Source of the DNA: an uncultured Prevotellaceae bacterium
GTDB taxonomy: Bacteria; Bacteroidota; Bacteroidia; Bacteroidales; Bacteroidaceae
Assembly: GCA_937877605.1 (NCBI GenBank)
Contig: CALFJA010000076.1
Coordinates: 62,001-126,000 of the forward strand
Direction: 5' to 3'
Length of the DNA: 64,000 nt
The notes under the pieces were generated by a model. The model was given only the letters and a program-made list of their open reading frames with translations. It was not told where the DNA came from and made no database searches. The translations under genes were made by a program, and so were the position numbers. Positions within the stretch are counted from its first letter, which is position 1. Each line of letters opens with the position of its first letter. Positions 17,529 to 25,990 of the stretch are shown piece after piece.

Positions 17529-18215
17529 TTATAGATTCTGACTCGACAAGGTATAAGCCTTGGTGAACTTCTCCGGTTCTTTTTTAAGGTCTTCAAATGA
17601 AACTCCTTCGTTGTAGAAAGATGCATGCCGTTTGAAAATCATTATCGGTTTTTCGTCCTCCCGCATTTCATTTTTCACATACTCCACGGAATCCACCAAT
17701 TTCAAATCCAGCGGAATCTTATACTTCCAGATACCAACAAAACGCAATTGCTGGATTTTGAAGAAAAGTGGCAATGAAAAACCATTCTGTATGACACGCA
17801 AGTCCAAATCGCTCCGGTCGTGGAACATTCTCCGAGACATACTACCATAAACTCCTATGCTCTCGATATTCGGATAATTAGACAATTCGTCCTTCACCTT
17901 TTCCAGATATCCTATCACAGCGGCAATTCCTTTGCCACGGAAACGCGTGTCCACTTCTCGGTATCCGACCAGCCAATGAGAGTCAACGAGCCATGTTATG
18001 GTATGCAGCACGGCAAATGCCACCACATACCACACCCAGCATTTCACTCCACATAGAAACATCATCGCATAGAAAAGTAGCAATGCCAGCATTTCAAAAC
18101 AGACATACAGCATGCGCTCCGTCTTGTCCAGCACATGCACGCCATGCAGCAGCCAACTTGCAACAAACCAGCGTAATATCAAGAACTTACCCCAATTAAC
18201 TGTATAATTTCTCAT
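17529..18215 (-). CDS. Membrane-anchored minimal nucleotidyltransferase domain protein
   Basis: The 228-residue product begins with about three hydrophobic segments (residues 12-28, 35-55 and 57-77). A cytosolic nucleotidyltransferase-fold domain follows, with the catalytic signature GS at 124-125 and D136/D138 in GSMSRRMFHDRSDLDLR. A conserved pattern GYREVDTRFRGKGIAAVIGY precedes it. The substrate is unknown; in a capsule operon it could transfer a nucleotidyl or phosphoryl group to a lipid or sugar. It lies between glf and the broken acyltransferase gene. I have not seen this membrane-plus-transferase layout described for a defined pathway. Confidence 0.65.
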   Translation of the reverse strand: MRNYTVNWGKFLILRWFVASWLLHGVHVLDKTERMLYVCFEMLALLLFYAMMFLCGVKCWVWYVVAFAVLHTITWLVDSHWLVGYREVDTRFRGKGIAAVIGYLEKVKDELSNYPNIESIGVYGSMSRRMFHDRSDLDLRVIQNGFSLPLFFKIQQLRFVGIWKYKIPLDLKLVDSVEYVKNEMREDEKPIMIFKRHASFYNEGVSFEDLKKEPEKFTKAYTLSSQNL

Positions 18216-18279
18216 CTTATTATATTCCTATTTCTTTTATTTCATTTCCTACCATGTATATTTGCTTTGTTTGAGTGGG

Positions 18280-19422
18280 CTACTGACTGATTGCGGCAAA
18301 ATCTGTGTTTAGTAGTTTTTCAACTATAGGTGCCATATCGTAGTATTTGTATTCGGCCAGTCTGCCACCAAAGATGACATGTTTCTCTTTTTGCGCAAGT
18401 TTCCGATATTTTTCGGCCAATCGATTGTTCATATCATTGTTAATAGGATAGTATGGTTCCCTGCCTTTTTCCCATTTAATTGAATACTCTCGAGAAATGA
18501 TTGTTTGGGGATTGGTATAAATATCATCACCAAACATTTCAAAATGCTTATGCTCTATTATGCGAGTATAGGGAATATCAGCTTCTGTGTAGTTTACCAC
18601 GGCATTACCTTGGAAATTGGGCATTTGAAGAGTCTCTTGCTCAAAACTAACAGTACGATATTCCAACTTCCCGAAGCAGAAATCAAAATATTCGTCAATT
18701 GCCCCAGTGAAGACTATCGTCCGAGCTATGCTTTCCCAATGGCTACGGTTTGCAAAGAAATCTACATCAGTCAATGTTTCAATTCCACCAAGCAGTCCGT
18801 CAATAAGTTTGTTATACCCACCGATAGGTATGCCTTGATATTTGTCGTTGAAATAATTGTTGTCGAATACAAACCTTACGGGCAGTCTTTTAATGATGAA
18901 AGGAGGCAGTTCAGTGCATTTCCTTCCCCATTGTTTTTCGGTATATCCCTTTATGAGGCGCTCGTAGATATCTTGCCCAACCAAAAGAAGGGCTTGCTCT
19001 TCTAAATTGGCCGGTTCTATTCTGCCAGCCATTGCCATTTTCCTAACCACATCGCTCCGTTGCTGTTCTATCTTCCTTCGAGCCTCTTCAGGTGTAACCA
19101 CACCCCACATCTGATGAAAAGTGTTCATGTTAAAGGGCAAGTTATAGAGTTTCCCTCGATAATTGGCCATGGGAGAGTTGGTATAGCGGTTGAAAGGCAC
19201 AATGCTGTTGACGAAATCCCATACTTGCGGATTGGATGTATGGAAGATGTGAGCCCCATATTTATGAACATTAATGCCTTCTATATTCTCGCAGTATAGG
19301 TTTCCGCCAAGGTGTTTGCGTTTATCTATTACTAAGCAGCGTTTGCCCGCAAGCGTGGCCCGATGGGCAAAGACACTTCCATAGAGTCCGCCACCGACAA
19401 TGAGATAGTCGTATTCTTTCAT
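18280..19422 (-). CDS. glf: UDP-galactopyranose mutase
   Basis: The 380-residue flavoenzyme has the FAD-binding Rossmann motif VGGGLYGSVFAH at the N-terminus and family signatures LGGNLYCENIEGINVHKYGAHIFHT (split over residues 39-63), YTEKQWGRKCTELP and the C-terminal NDMNNRLAEKYRKLA. It interconverts UDP-galactopyranose and UDP-galactofuranose through a flavin-N5 adduct, so the polysaccharide very likely contains galactofuranose. At least one glycosyltransferase nearby should be a galactofuranosyltransferase. Length is typical. Confidence 0.95.
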   Translation of the reverse strand: MKEYDYLIVGGGLYGSVFAHRATLAGKRCLVIDKRKHLGGNLYCENIEGINVHKYGAHIFHTSNPQVWDFVNSIVPFNRYTNSPMANYRGKLYNLPFNMNTFHQMWGVVTPEEARRKIEQQRSDVVRKMAMAGRIEPANLEEQALLLVGQDIYERLIKGYTEKQWGRKCTELPPFIIKRLPVRFVFDNNYFNDKYQGIPIGGYNKLIDGLLGGIETLTDVDFFANRSHWESIARTIVFTGAIDEYFDFCFGKLEYRTVSFEQETLQMPNFQGNAVVNYTEADIPYTRIIEHKHFEMFGDDIYTNPQTIISREYSIKWEKGREPYYPINNDMNNRLAEKYRKLAQKEKHVIFGGRLAEYKYYDMAPIVEKLLNTDFAAISQ

Positions 19423-19474
19423 TCCTCAAAAAATAAATTTCTCATCTTATTGTTATTATTCCAATTCCGTTATA

Positions 19475-20773
19475 TCATTTCCAACCTCGCATATCCTTTC
19501 TTCCTAATCGAATAAGTCCATACAAAGATTTGTGATGTCCCACAAACATCTGGGCTGTCTTTACAAGATAGCTTTTCAATGCTTTTATTAAAGAAGTCCG
19601 TGAAAATTCCACATCATAGTTTGGAACCTTGCATCCCATCATACTATTTATATGCATATACGCGGGATTCGTGTGTTTTTTGGTTTTCACGAAATGCTGG
19701 GAATCAAGCAGGTCCTTTATCGGTAATTCATCCAGAGAAACGAGGCCCTCTTTCTCCATTTTGCGGAGAATTTCGTCCATTTCGCTTGCACGGGTGACAA
19801 TAGAACTGATGCCTTTTTCAATATCAATATACTTCCCCACATGTAAATCGCCGAAACAGATGTCACCCAATTCAGCAAAATGGTCAACGCACCACATACA
19901 ACGCCGAATATTGAAGAAACTCCTTAACGAAAGATAATAGTGCTGGAAACCTTCCTCATATTCCTTTTTCCCCGACTGGTCGCCCATGACTGCATACATT
20001 TTGCCCATACCAGAGCCTCGGCGATAAGTGAAGAATCCGAGGTCCTCTCTATTGATATTTCTTGAGGTCATCACATATTCGGTCAATTTGAAAGTCCTGC
20101 CACAAGAACAGTACAATCCAATGTGGGCAAAGATTTTTTCCTTGAGCGCCTTGTCCATTTGCTCATATTTCCTCAAGCCATGCAGATGGCAGGGTAATCC
20201 CACTATGGCAAATTTCCCGTCCAACTGCTTAATCTTGCTGATAACGCCTGCCATCGTCACAGGGCAATACTTCGAACTGCGCGCCGAGAGCAGTTCATCC
20301 TTGGAACGGGCGATAAAGGTCTCCACCATAAAAGGACTTTTTTTGTTGAACCGTGTCACAACCGCACCTTGTATATAACCTTGCTCCAGCAGATAGACCA
20401 AGAACTGAGTGGTCATGCCACCAGAAGCCCCGTTGTATCGGATATCGTCGTCGTTCGAATAGCCGAAATAGGCGTTAATGTACTTTCCAATATAAGGATG
20501 TTCCTTAATCGCAGCCTCACTATCGAAGGCGGCATCGGACATCGCTTTAAGATTCACCTGATCACCGGGACAGGACAGCCTGCACCGGTGGCATCCTTTG
20601 GCGTTATTGCATTTTTTTTCATCGACAATAGGGCGAAACAAGCCATTCTTCGCCCTAATGGAAATGGCTTTTGTCGGGCAACTGTCCACACAAATTCCAC
20701 ATCCAACACACAGATTGTGCTTTACAATCCAGGATATGTTAGGTTTTTGTTTTCTCATCTTATCATTAGACAT
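19475..20773 (-). CDS. Ferredoxin-domain / F420-hydrogenase beta-subunit-like protein (FrhB family) in a capsule locus
   Basis: The 432-residue protein starts with two 4Fe-4S cluster motifs: CVGCGICVDSCP (C22, C25, C28, C32) and a looser set C55, C61, C64, C68. An FrhB/FdhB-type domain follows (NGASGGMTTQFLVYLLEQG, then CPVTMAGVISKIKQ and FAIVGLPCHLHGLRK), with more cysteines in CSCGRTFKLTE and RRCMWCVDHFAELGDICFGD. The family is a flavin-binding redox module. It lies 12 bp after a pyruvyltransferase gene; the two families are often paired in Bacteroidales polysaccharide loci. A redox step in making or modifying a sugar acid is a guess. Confidence 0.75.
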   Translation of the reverse strand: MSNDKMRKQKPNISWIVKHNLCVGCGICVDSCPTKAISIRAKNGLFRPIVDEKKCNNAKGCHRCRLSCPGDQVNLKAMSDAAFDSEAAIKEHPYIGKYINAYFGYSNDDDIRYNGASGGMTTQFLVYLLEQGYIQGAVVTRFNKKSPFMVETFIARSKDELLSARSSKYCPVTMAGVISKIKQLDGKFAIVGLPCHLHGLRKYEQMDKALKEKIFAHIGLYCSCGRTFKLTEYVMTSRNINREDLGFFTYRRGSGMGKMYAVMGDQSGKKEYEEGFQHYYLSLRSFFNIRRCMWCVDHFAELGDICFGDLHVGKYIDIEKGISSIVTRASEMDEILRKMEKEGLVSLDELPIKDLLDSQHFVKTKKHTNPAYMHINSMMGCKVPNYDVEFSRTSLIKALKSYLVKTAQMFVGHHKSLYGLIRLGRKDMRGWK

Positions 20774-20785
20774 ACGCCGTAGGAA

Positions 20786-21955
20786 CTATTCATCAACGAA
20801 TGGAGACAATGCTTGAATAAGGAATTGTTTTGATTTTTCCCTTAACGCCAACAATTGCTCATTAACAGATTCGTACTCAATCGGTTCATCTATCATATTT
20901 ATATTCCCATCATACAAACGCCCGGATATCCCCAGCAATGCAAACAGGCTGTCAATGCGGGAGTTTCTGGAGTTTTTACTCTTGCTGTTGTAGCGGTAGA
21001 ATGTCAGGAACTGGCGGTTGAAGATGATGGAAAAGACCGTGGCGTGGAAAGAATCTGTAAACACATATCGTGCATTCCTAATCAACTGAACGAAATCCAG
21101 CGGATTTACATCGTATGGGGCAATGTCGCCAAAACCGTCATCGCAACGCAGATATTCATCGATATGCCGTAGGGCTACGATCTTTAGACCTTTGCTTTTG
21201 GCAAACTCCGTTATTTCACTGCGCATCTGCGCGTTGTTTCCCAAGATGTAACAGAAAATATAGGGGACCTCTACGATAGGAGCAACCTCCTTCAGTTCTT
21301 TCTCCCATTCCGTCCTACTTCTCAGCAATGTCGGATCACAAACCACTGTAGCCTTATTGTCTGACAACTCCTCAACGATTTCCTTCCCTTTGATTTCACG
21401 AACCGAAAGGAAATGGATGCGGTTTAAATATCTCCCGGTCGCTTTTCTTTGCCACCATGGAATACTGCTCACGCCAAAACTGCTGGCATAGGAAATCCTT
21501 CGGACGGAATCAACAACGAAATTCAAATTATAGAAATTACTGTAAAGCCCAAGCGGTGTCCACACCTGGTCACTGCCCACCAACACGGCATCATATCGCA
21601 AGGAAGCCGCTTGAAGAGCAGCGTAGCCTATATAATTGTCGCATAGCGGCTCCATGTGGACATCCTTAAAACGATTGTTCACATCTGTCCTGACGCGTAT
21701 GCCCTGTGCATAGGTTGAATTGCCTCTGTTTTTCAGTTGTTTCCTAATCCTACGAAGATACGCCTGATACCCTCCACTTATCAATTTAAGAGGAGCATCG
21801 GACATGCGTCTCGTCCAAATGTCACGCTTCTGGTATTTGATGATGCGCACATCATGTCCCAGCGACTGAAGGACTTTCACCAGAGCATAACCCTGAAGTG
21901 AAGTTCCATAGTTATTGTGGTTTTTATAGTATGCTAAACAACAACCGATTTTCAT
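20786..21955 (-). CDS. Polysaccharide pyruvyltransferase family protein (second copy)
   Basis: The 389-residue protein begins GCCLAYYKNHNNYGTSLQGYALV, the N-terminal pattern of the PS_pyruv_trans family, and contains LVGSDQVWTP, ISYASSFGVS and TDSFHATVFSIIFNRQFLTF. Members transfer pyruvate from phosphoenolpyruvate to a sugar as a ketal, giving acidic groups. It overlaps the GT4 gene upstream by 4 bp and precedes the FrhB-like gene by 12 bp. It is a paralogue of the product of 36392-37513, sharing the same motifs. Confidence 0.85.
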   Translation of the reverse strand: MKIGCCLAYYKNHNNYGTSLQGYALVKVLQSLGHDVRIIKYQKRDIWTRRMSDAPLKLISGGYQAYLRRIRKQLKNRGNSTYAQGIRVRTDVNNRFKDVHMEPLCDNYIGYAALQAASLRYDAVLVGSDQVWTPLGLYSNFYNLNFVVDSVRRISYASSFGVSSIPWWQRKATGRYLNRIHFLSVREIKGKEIVEELSDNKATVVCDPTLLRSRTEWEKELKEVAPIVEVPYIFCYILGNNAQMRSEITEFAKSKGLKIVALRHIDEYLRCDDGFGDIAPYDVNPLDFVQLIRNARYVFTDSFHATVFSIIFNRQFLTFYRYNSKSKNSRNSRIDSLFALLGISGRLYDGNINMIDEPIEYESVNEQLLALREKSKQFLIQALSPFVDE

Positions 21956-23034
21956 GATTCTATAAATTCAAATAGTTTTCTAAAATCATCGGCCGAAGCG
22001 GGTTTGTAGGTCATCTTGCACTCTTTTAAATCGATGGCTTTGAGCATAGCCTCGGCCATCGTTTCATCATCATCTACCGGAACGACATATCCGTTCTGTC
22101 CCTCATCAACCATTCTGTTGATTACTGGAATACAGGTAGCAGCCACGACTGGAGTTCCTATATACATCGCCTCAATCAAAGCGTTTGGCAGTCCTTCCCT
22201 TCGAGAAGGCAATACAAAACAATTGGCGTGCCTAACCCAAATGTGGGGATTCGCTTGCAAACCTTCAAAATGAACCGCATCTTCAAGATGATTTATTATG
22301 ATATAATCATTCAATAGATTGTAATATTCGATATTTTCTTTTCCCTCATTGTATTTTCCCAATAAATATAACTGAGCATCAGGAATGCTTTTCTTCACAG
22401 TTGTAAACGCCTTTAGCAGTGTATCAATCCCTTTTATTGGATGAATTCTTCCGCAAAAAACAAATTTTATGCTGTTATTATCCCGATATGGGTTCTCCGC
22501 GGTAAGATTCTTATCCACCATCTCAGTGTCCAGATAATTGTGTAAGGTGACAACTCTCCCTTTCAGACAAGGAAGGAATTTTTCCAGTTCCTCTTGCATC
22601 TCTTCCTGTTGGGTAATTACCACATCAGCAGCAGGATAGGTAAATTTAACGAAAATCCTGTCGTGTGGTTTTAGCGCATAGATCCCATTATCATTTCTAA
22701 ATATAAGTTTAATACCACCCACTATTTTTGCTGCGACGGCAATTCTAGCATTGATAATTCTAAAAGAACAGAAAACAATATCAGGGCGTTCTTTTCGGAA
22801 CAGTCCGACTAATTTCCAAATCATGAAATGCCAGATACTTTTTATCTTGAGCAATTGAACACTGTAATCTTCTGGAATATAATTGCGTATCTCTTGTATC
22901 TTCTGCCCATATACAATGAATTTGATGTCGTACTTGGACGAATCCAATAGTTTTGCAATTGTGATGGTCATTCGAGATGCACCTCCGAAAAATGGAGACA
23001 CAAAAAACAACACTTTGGGCTTATGTGATAACAT
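21952..23034 (-). CDS. GT4 family glycosyltransferase
   Basis: The 360-residue protein has the N-terminal motif FFVSPFFGGASRMTI and the C-terminal donor domain with FVFCGRIHPIKGIDTLLKAF and the E-x7-E motif in REGLPNALIEAMYIGTPVV. It is a standard GT-B enzyme for repeat-unit assembly. Its ATG overlaps the stop of nothing upstream; 74 bp separate it from the frameshifted acyltransferase gene. It overlaps the pyruvyltransferase gene by 4 bp, so the pair is translationally coupled. Confidence 0.85.
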   Translation of the reverse strand: MLSHKPKVLFFVSPFFGGASRMTITIAKLLDSSKYDIKFIVYGQKIQEIRNYIPEDYSVQLLKIKSIWHFMIWKLVGLFRKERPDIVFCSFRIINARIAVAAKIVGGIKLIFRNDNGIYALKPHDRIFVKFTYPAADVVITQQEEMQEELEKFLPCLKGRVVTLHNYLDTEMVDKNLTAENPYRDNNSIKFVFCGRIHPIKGIDTLLKAFTTVKKSIPDAQLYLLGKYNEGKENIEYYNLLNDYIIINHLEDAVHFEGLQANPHIWVRHANCFVLPSRREGLPNALIEAMYIGTPVVAATCIPVINRMVDEGQNGYVVPVDDDETMAEAMLKAIDLKECKMTYKPASADDFRKLFEFIES

Positions 23035-23108
23035 AGTTATTACTTTTGTTTTTATTATTAAATTTAGGAACTGTAATACCTATATAGACACTTATAAAAT
23101 GAAGTTAT

Positions 23109-24226
23109 TCAAGTTGTCTTGAATAATGTGAAACGGTTGATAATAGAATGTACAAATACTGATGCCCCTAATCCTAGCACAATTACGAGAAAATATTCCA
23201 AATATCGTCCATAGAAAATAGGAGAATTAACATATTCAGGGATTATTATTCGGAAAAGGGAGTTTAAGGTAATGTTCAACAAGTATGATTCTAACGATAT
23301 CATTCCCAAATATGTCACGAGTCCATAAATACGCTTCGATTCTGAAAGCCACGAACAAAACCAAGCAAGTACCGACAGAACGAATGGAACTAACAGCCAC
23401 TTGAGAAAAACATGCGGCCATATACGATTGAGCACGATGTAAGCCACTACTAACAATAAAAGGACATATAAGGATATCTTTTTATCTGATTTACAGTCTT
23501 GCGCAACAGCGAATCCCAATACAAAACTTGGAGATCTAGACAAGGCTAATTGAACATTATATAGAACATTGATTTTATCATGATTCTCAACGGGTAGGCT
23601 ACCAAATATAACCAAAGAAATAATGATGATAGATGCAACTATCCATTTATCCTGTCGTACGAATAAACGATATAGAAATGGGGTTATTACATATATGGGA
23701 ATTATAAGCGATACAAACCAGGCCCCTCTGTGATATATCCAATACTCCAGTGCCGAAAGGCTGAGGGTGCAATCCATGAAGGAATATTTTCCGAGTAAAA
23801 ATAAGATAAACACATAGGGAACAAATATAATCAGATAGGGTTTTCCTATCCTTGTCATACGCCTTTGTATAAATGGTATCCATATTCGAGACAAGAACCC
23901 ATACTGTTCTCTATTTATTACATGGAGTTCTATATTTCTATTGTCAACGTTTTGGGGGGGGGTAAATGACTGTACTTGTAACTTTTATCCAATGAATAAT
24001 AGCACCCCAGTCCAGATAAAAACAAGAAAACATCAACTCCAAAATTCCCCAAACTTAAGACTTGATGCCATATTCTGGGCATTGAGACATTTGACGCAGA
24101 AGCATGGCAAGCAATAATCATAATCGTAGCCAAACCCATCAATGGAGTCCTAAAATCACTAAAATGTTGTAAACGAAATCTTGGATTAACCATATCTGCC
24201 TGCATTATACGACTTAAGCCAAGCAT
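23109..24226 (-). pseudogene. Acyltransferase-3 family gene, out of frame at a C9 tract (candidate phase-variable, OFF)
   Basis: From ATG at 24226 the frame reads through FRTPLMGLATIMIIACHASA and NFGVDVFLFLSGLGCYYSLD, then hits nine C (23954-23962) and ends at a TAG at 23930. With one C more or two fewer, it reads on as QNVDNRNIELHVINREQYGF, then LSRIWIPFIQ, joining the long downstream frame to 23109. This gives about 372 residues and some ten membrane helices, the full length of an acyltransferase-3 protein. It would transfer an acetyl or other acyl group onto the polysaccharide. The neighbour upstream has a C8 tract. Confidence 0.85.
23954..23962 (-). repeat. Homopolymeric C9 tract in the acyltransferase gene
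   Basis: Nine consecutive C on the coding (minus) strand, read as G on the plus strand, at about codon 89. It is the longest G/C homopolymer I found in the window and sits exactly where the reading frame is lost. Confidence 0.95.
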
Positions 24227-24237
24227 GCTCGCTGTGG

Positions 24238-24786
24238 CTATTTCCTCATAATACCTTTTTGAACAAACATGCTATCAGGTGTATTGAACAATATTTGCTC
24301 TTTCTCTTTTCTGGTTTTTCCTTTTGTTTTAATATTATAGTTAAGATTTCTGTTTTGATAATCTTCTACGGTACAGATGATGCGAGCGGGATTCCCCCCA
24401 ACAACCACGCCGTCGGGGATGGACTTGGTGACTACAGAGCCGGCGGCCACCAGTACATTGTTGCCTATGGTAACACCCGGCATAATCAGGCTGTTGTTGC
24501 CAATGTATACATAATCCCCTATGACAATCTTACCGAAAATGTCAAAATCTGGATGCTCTTTCCGGAGAATATGTGCCCCTCCATGTGTAAATAGTTTTAC
24601 ACCACGGGTGATTTGACAATGATTGCCCACCGTAATCAAATAAGGTTCCGATGACCAAATATCCTTATCGGGTATATAATTATCTGCTCCTATATTCACA
24701 CCGAGATGACGAGCATAGGACAACGGCGAGGAAAAGCGTTTGTAAATTTGATGAAAAAGGTTTTGTAATGGGGGGGGTAATTTCAT
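24238..24786 (-). CDS. Left-handed beta-helix acyltransferase (hexapeptide-repeat O-acetyltransferase)
   Basis: The 182-residue protein has the hexapeptide-repeat pattern of LbH acetyltransferases in its middle: [40 protein letters not shown] and [20 protein letters not shown]. The histidine in FTHGGAH is placed as the catalytic base of maltose/xenobiotic-type acetyltransferases. It would O- or N-acetylate a precursor or the repeat unit in the cytosol. Codons 4-6 (PPP) are encoded by a run of eight C, so a one-base slip turns the gene off; in this sequence it is in frame. The frameshifted membrane acyltransferase begins 12 bp downstream. Confidence 0.8.
   Translation of the reverse strand: MKLPPPLQNLFHQIYKRFSSPLSYARHLGVNIGADNYIPDKDIWSSEPYLITVGNHCQITRGVKLFTHGGAHILRKEHPDFDIFGKIVIGDYVYIGNNSLIMPGVTIGNNVLVAAGSVVTKSIPDGVVVGGNPARIICTVEDYQNRNLNYNIKTKGKTRKEKEQILFNTPDSMFVQKGIMRK
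24770..24777 (-). repeat. Homopolymeric C8 tract just after a start codon
   Basis: Eight C on the minus strand occupy positions 10-17 of the acetyltransferase coding sequence. Reading with seven or nine C gives early stops within about 40 codons. Confidence 0.95.
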
Positions 24787-24836
24787 AATATGCTGTAGTA
24801 TTTATAACATGGGCGGACTATATGGTCTTCGTCTTC

Positions 24837-25967
24837 TTACAACCCGATGACATGAATGAGTTTTTCTGTTTCAATGAAATTGTTGAATTGCGTGTTGGCA
24901 ACCACCGAACCGGCATGACCGATCTCCTTGGCCTGTTGAGGGTGCTCAAGCAGGAAGGCTGCCTTTTGGGCGAAATCCTCCGGATCGTCCGGACGGGCAA
25001 TCATTGCTGACTTTTGATCCTCAAGATAGTCTGAAATGGTGCCGACATCTGTGACGACAACCGGATTCCCGCTCAAGAGGTATTCACCCAGTTTGGTGGG
25101 AAAACCATATGCCGCCTGCAAATTGTTCGGACGGGCAAGGGCGAGAATGCTGGCGTTTTTCAGCAGTTGGGGCATCTCGTCTGCACTGACAACACCTGTA
25201 AAGTGGATTTTATCACTGATTTCTAATTCCTCCATCAACCTCTTGTTGGCTATACGGTCGTTTTTTTTAGGTGTCTTACCGATAATGTAGAGTTCGAGTT
25301 CAGGATGGTTCTGCGATACGATGGAAAATGCCTTGATCAGGTCGTCGACGCCGTCCTTGCTGATACTTGCCGTGCCGCAGTAGGCGATATAAGGCGCTCC
25401 GACATGTTTTTTCTGTATATGCTTGAAGCGTTCCGGATCGACAAACATGTTAACAATGGTCACGCTTTCAGGAGCACGTCCCATTTCCACATAATAGTCT
25501 TTCAATGGACGGGATATCACAAACAGGTTGTCAAGTTTGAGTATCGTTTCCCGGTACTCTTCCGGAGATAGTTTGAGAAGCGGATGAACCCAGCCGGGGG
25601 ACGCCTTCGGGTGCTCCGTGATTTCAGCATATGTATGCACACCCTTGACCTTCTGGACGGAGTGGATCAGTTTGTTGACGGAATAGGAATAAACCGTGTC
25701 CCCCTCTTTCAAACGATGGAGAAAACGCTGGATATAACGGTTCAGCGTCAGGCTTGTAAAGGGATTGCGGTATGGAAGCCAACGATGCCACATATATTCA
25801 ACCTTGATGTGCTGGAAGGTATGTGCAAGCCTGTGGTACTGCCTGTCAGGATGAAGAAAGACAACCGTTGTGGGGATGCCTTTCTTGTCCAAAGCATTCA
25901 GATAGCCTAAAAAACGGTTCGTCCCGGCGGTGTTGGGTTTGTATTTATAACTTAATATATAGAACAT
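24837..25967 (-). CDS. GT4 glycosyltransferase, WbuB-like (probable L-FucNAc transferase)
   Basis: The 376-residue protein has the GT4 donor domain with PYIAYCGTASISKDGVDDLI and SILALARPNNLQAAYGFPTK, followed by LGEYLLSGNPVVVTDVG. It directly follows the three UDP-L-FucNAc genes and wbuC, the same place wbuB holds in enterobacterial L-FucNAc clusters, so I infer that it transfers L-FucNAc. I start it at ATG 25967 (MFYILSYKYKPN); the longer reading would need a TTG start overlapping the wecB-like gene. An A8 run lies inside (near 25264) but the frame is intact. Confidence 0.75.
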   Translation of the reverse strand: MFYILSYKYKPNTAGTNRFLGYLNALDKKGIPTTVVFLHPDRQYHRLAHTFQHIKVEYMWHRWLPYRNPFTSLTLNRYIQRFLHRLKEGDTVYSYSVNKLIHSVQKVKGVHTYAEITEHPKASPGWVHPLLKLSPEEYRETILKLDNLFVISRPLKDYYVEMGRAPESVTIVNMFVDPERFKHIQKKHVGAPYIAYCGTASISKDGVDDLIKAFSIVSQNHPELELYIIGKTPKKNDRIANKRLMEELEISDKIHFTGVVSADEMPQLLKNASILALARPNNLQAAYGFPTKLGEYLLSGNPVVVTDVGTISDYLEDQKSAMIARPDDPEDFAQKAAFLLEHPQQAKEIGHAGSVVANTQFNNFIETEKLIHVIGL

Positions 25968-25990
25968 AAAATTGGGTTGATAGTAGAATA

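Noticed and set aside
24238..24786. The acetyltransferase as a pseudogene because of the C8 tract
   Set aside because: With eight C the frame is open from ATG to stop with full beta-helix motifs, so it is on in this sequence.
25264..25271. A8/T8 run within the WbuB-like gene as a phase-variation tract
   Set aside because: The frame is intact and A/T runs of eight are common in this AT-rich region.
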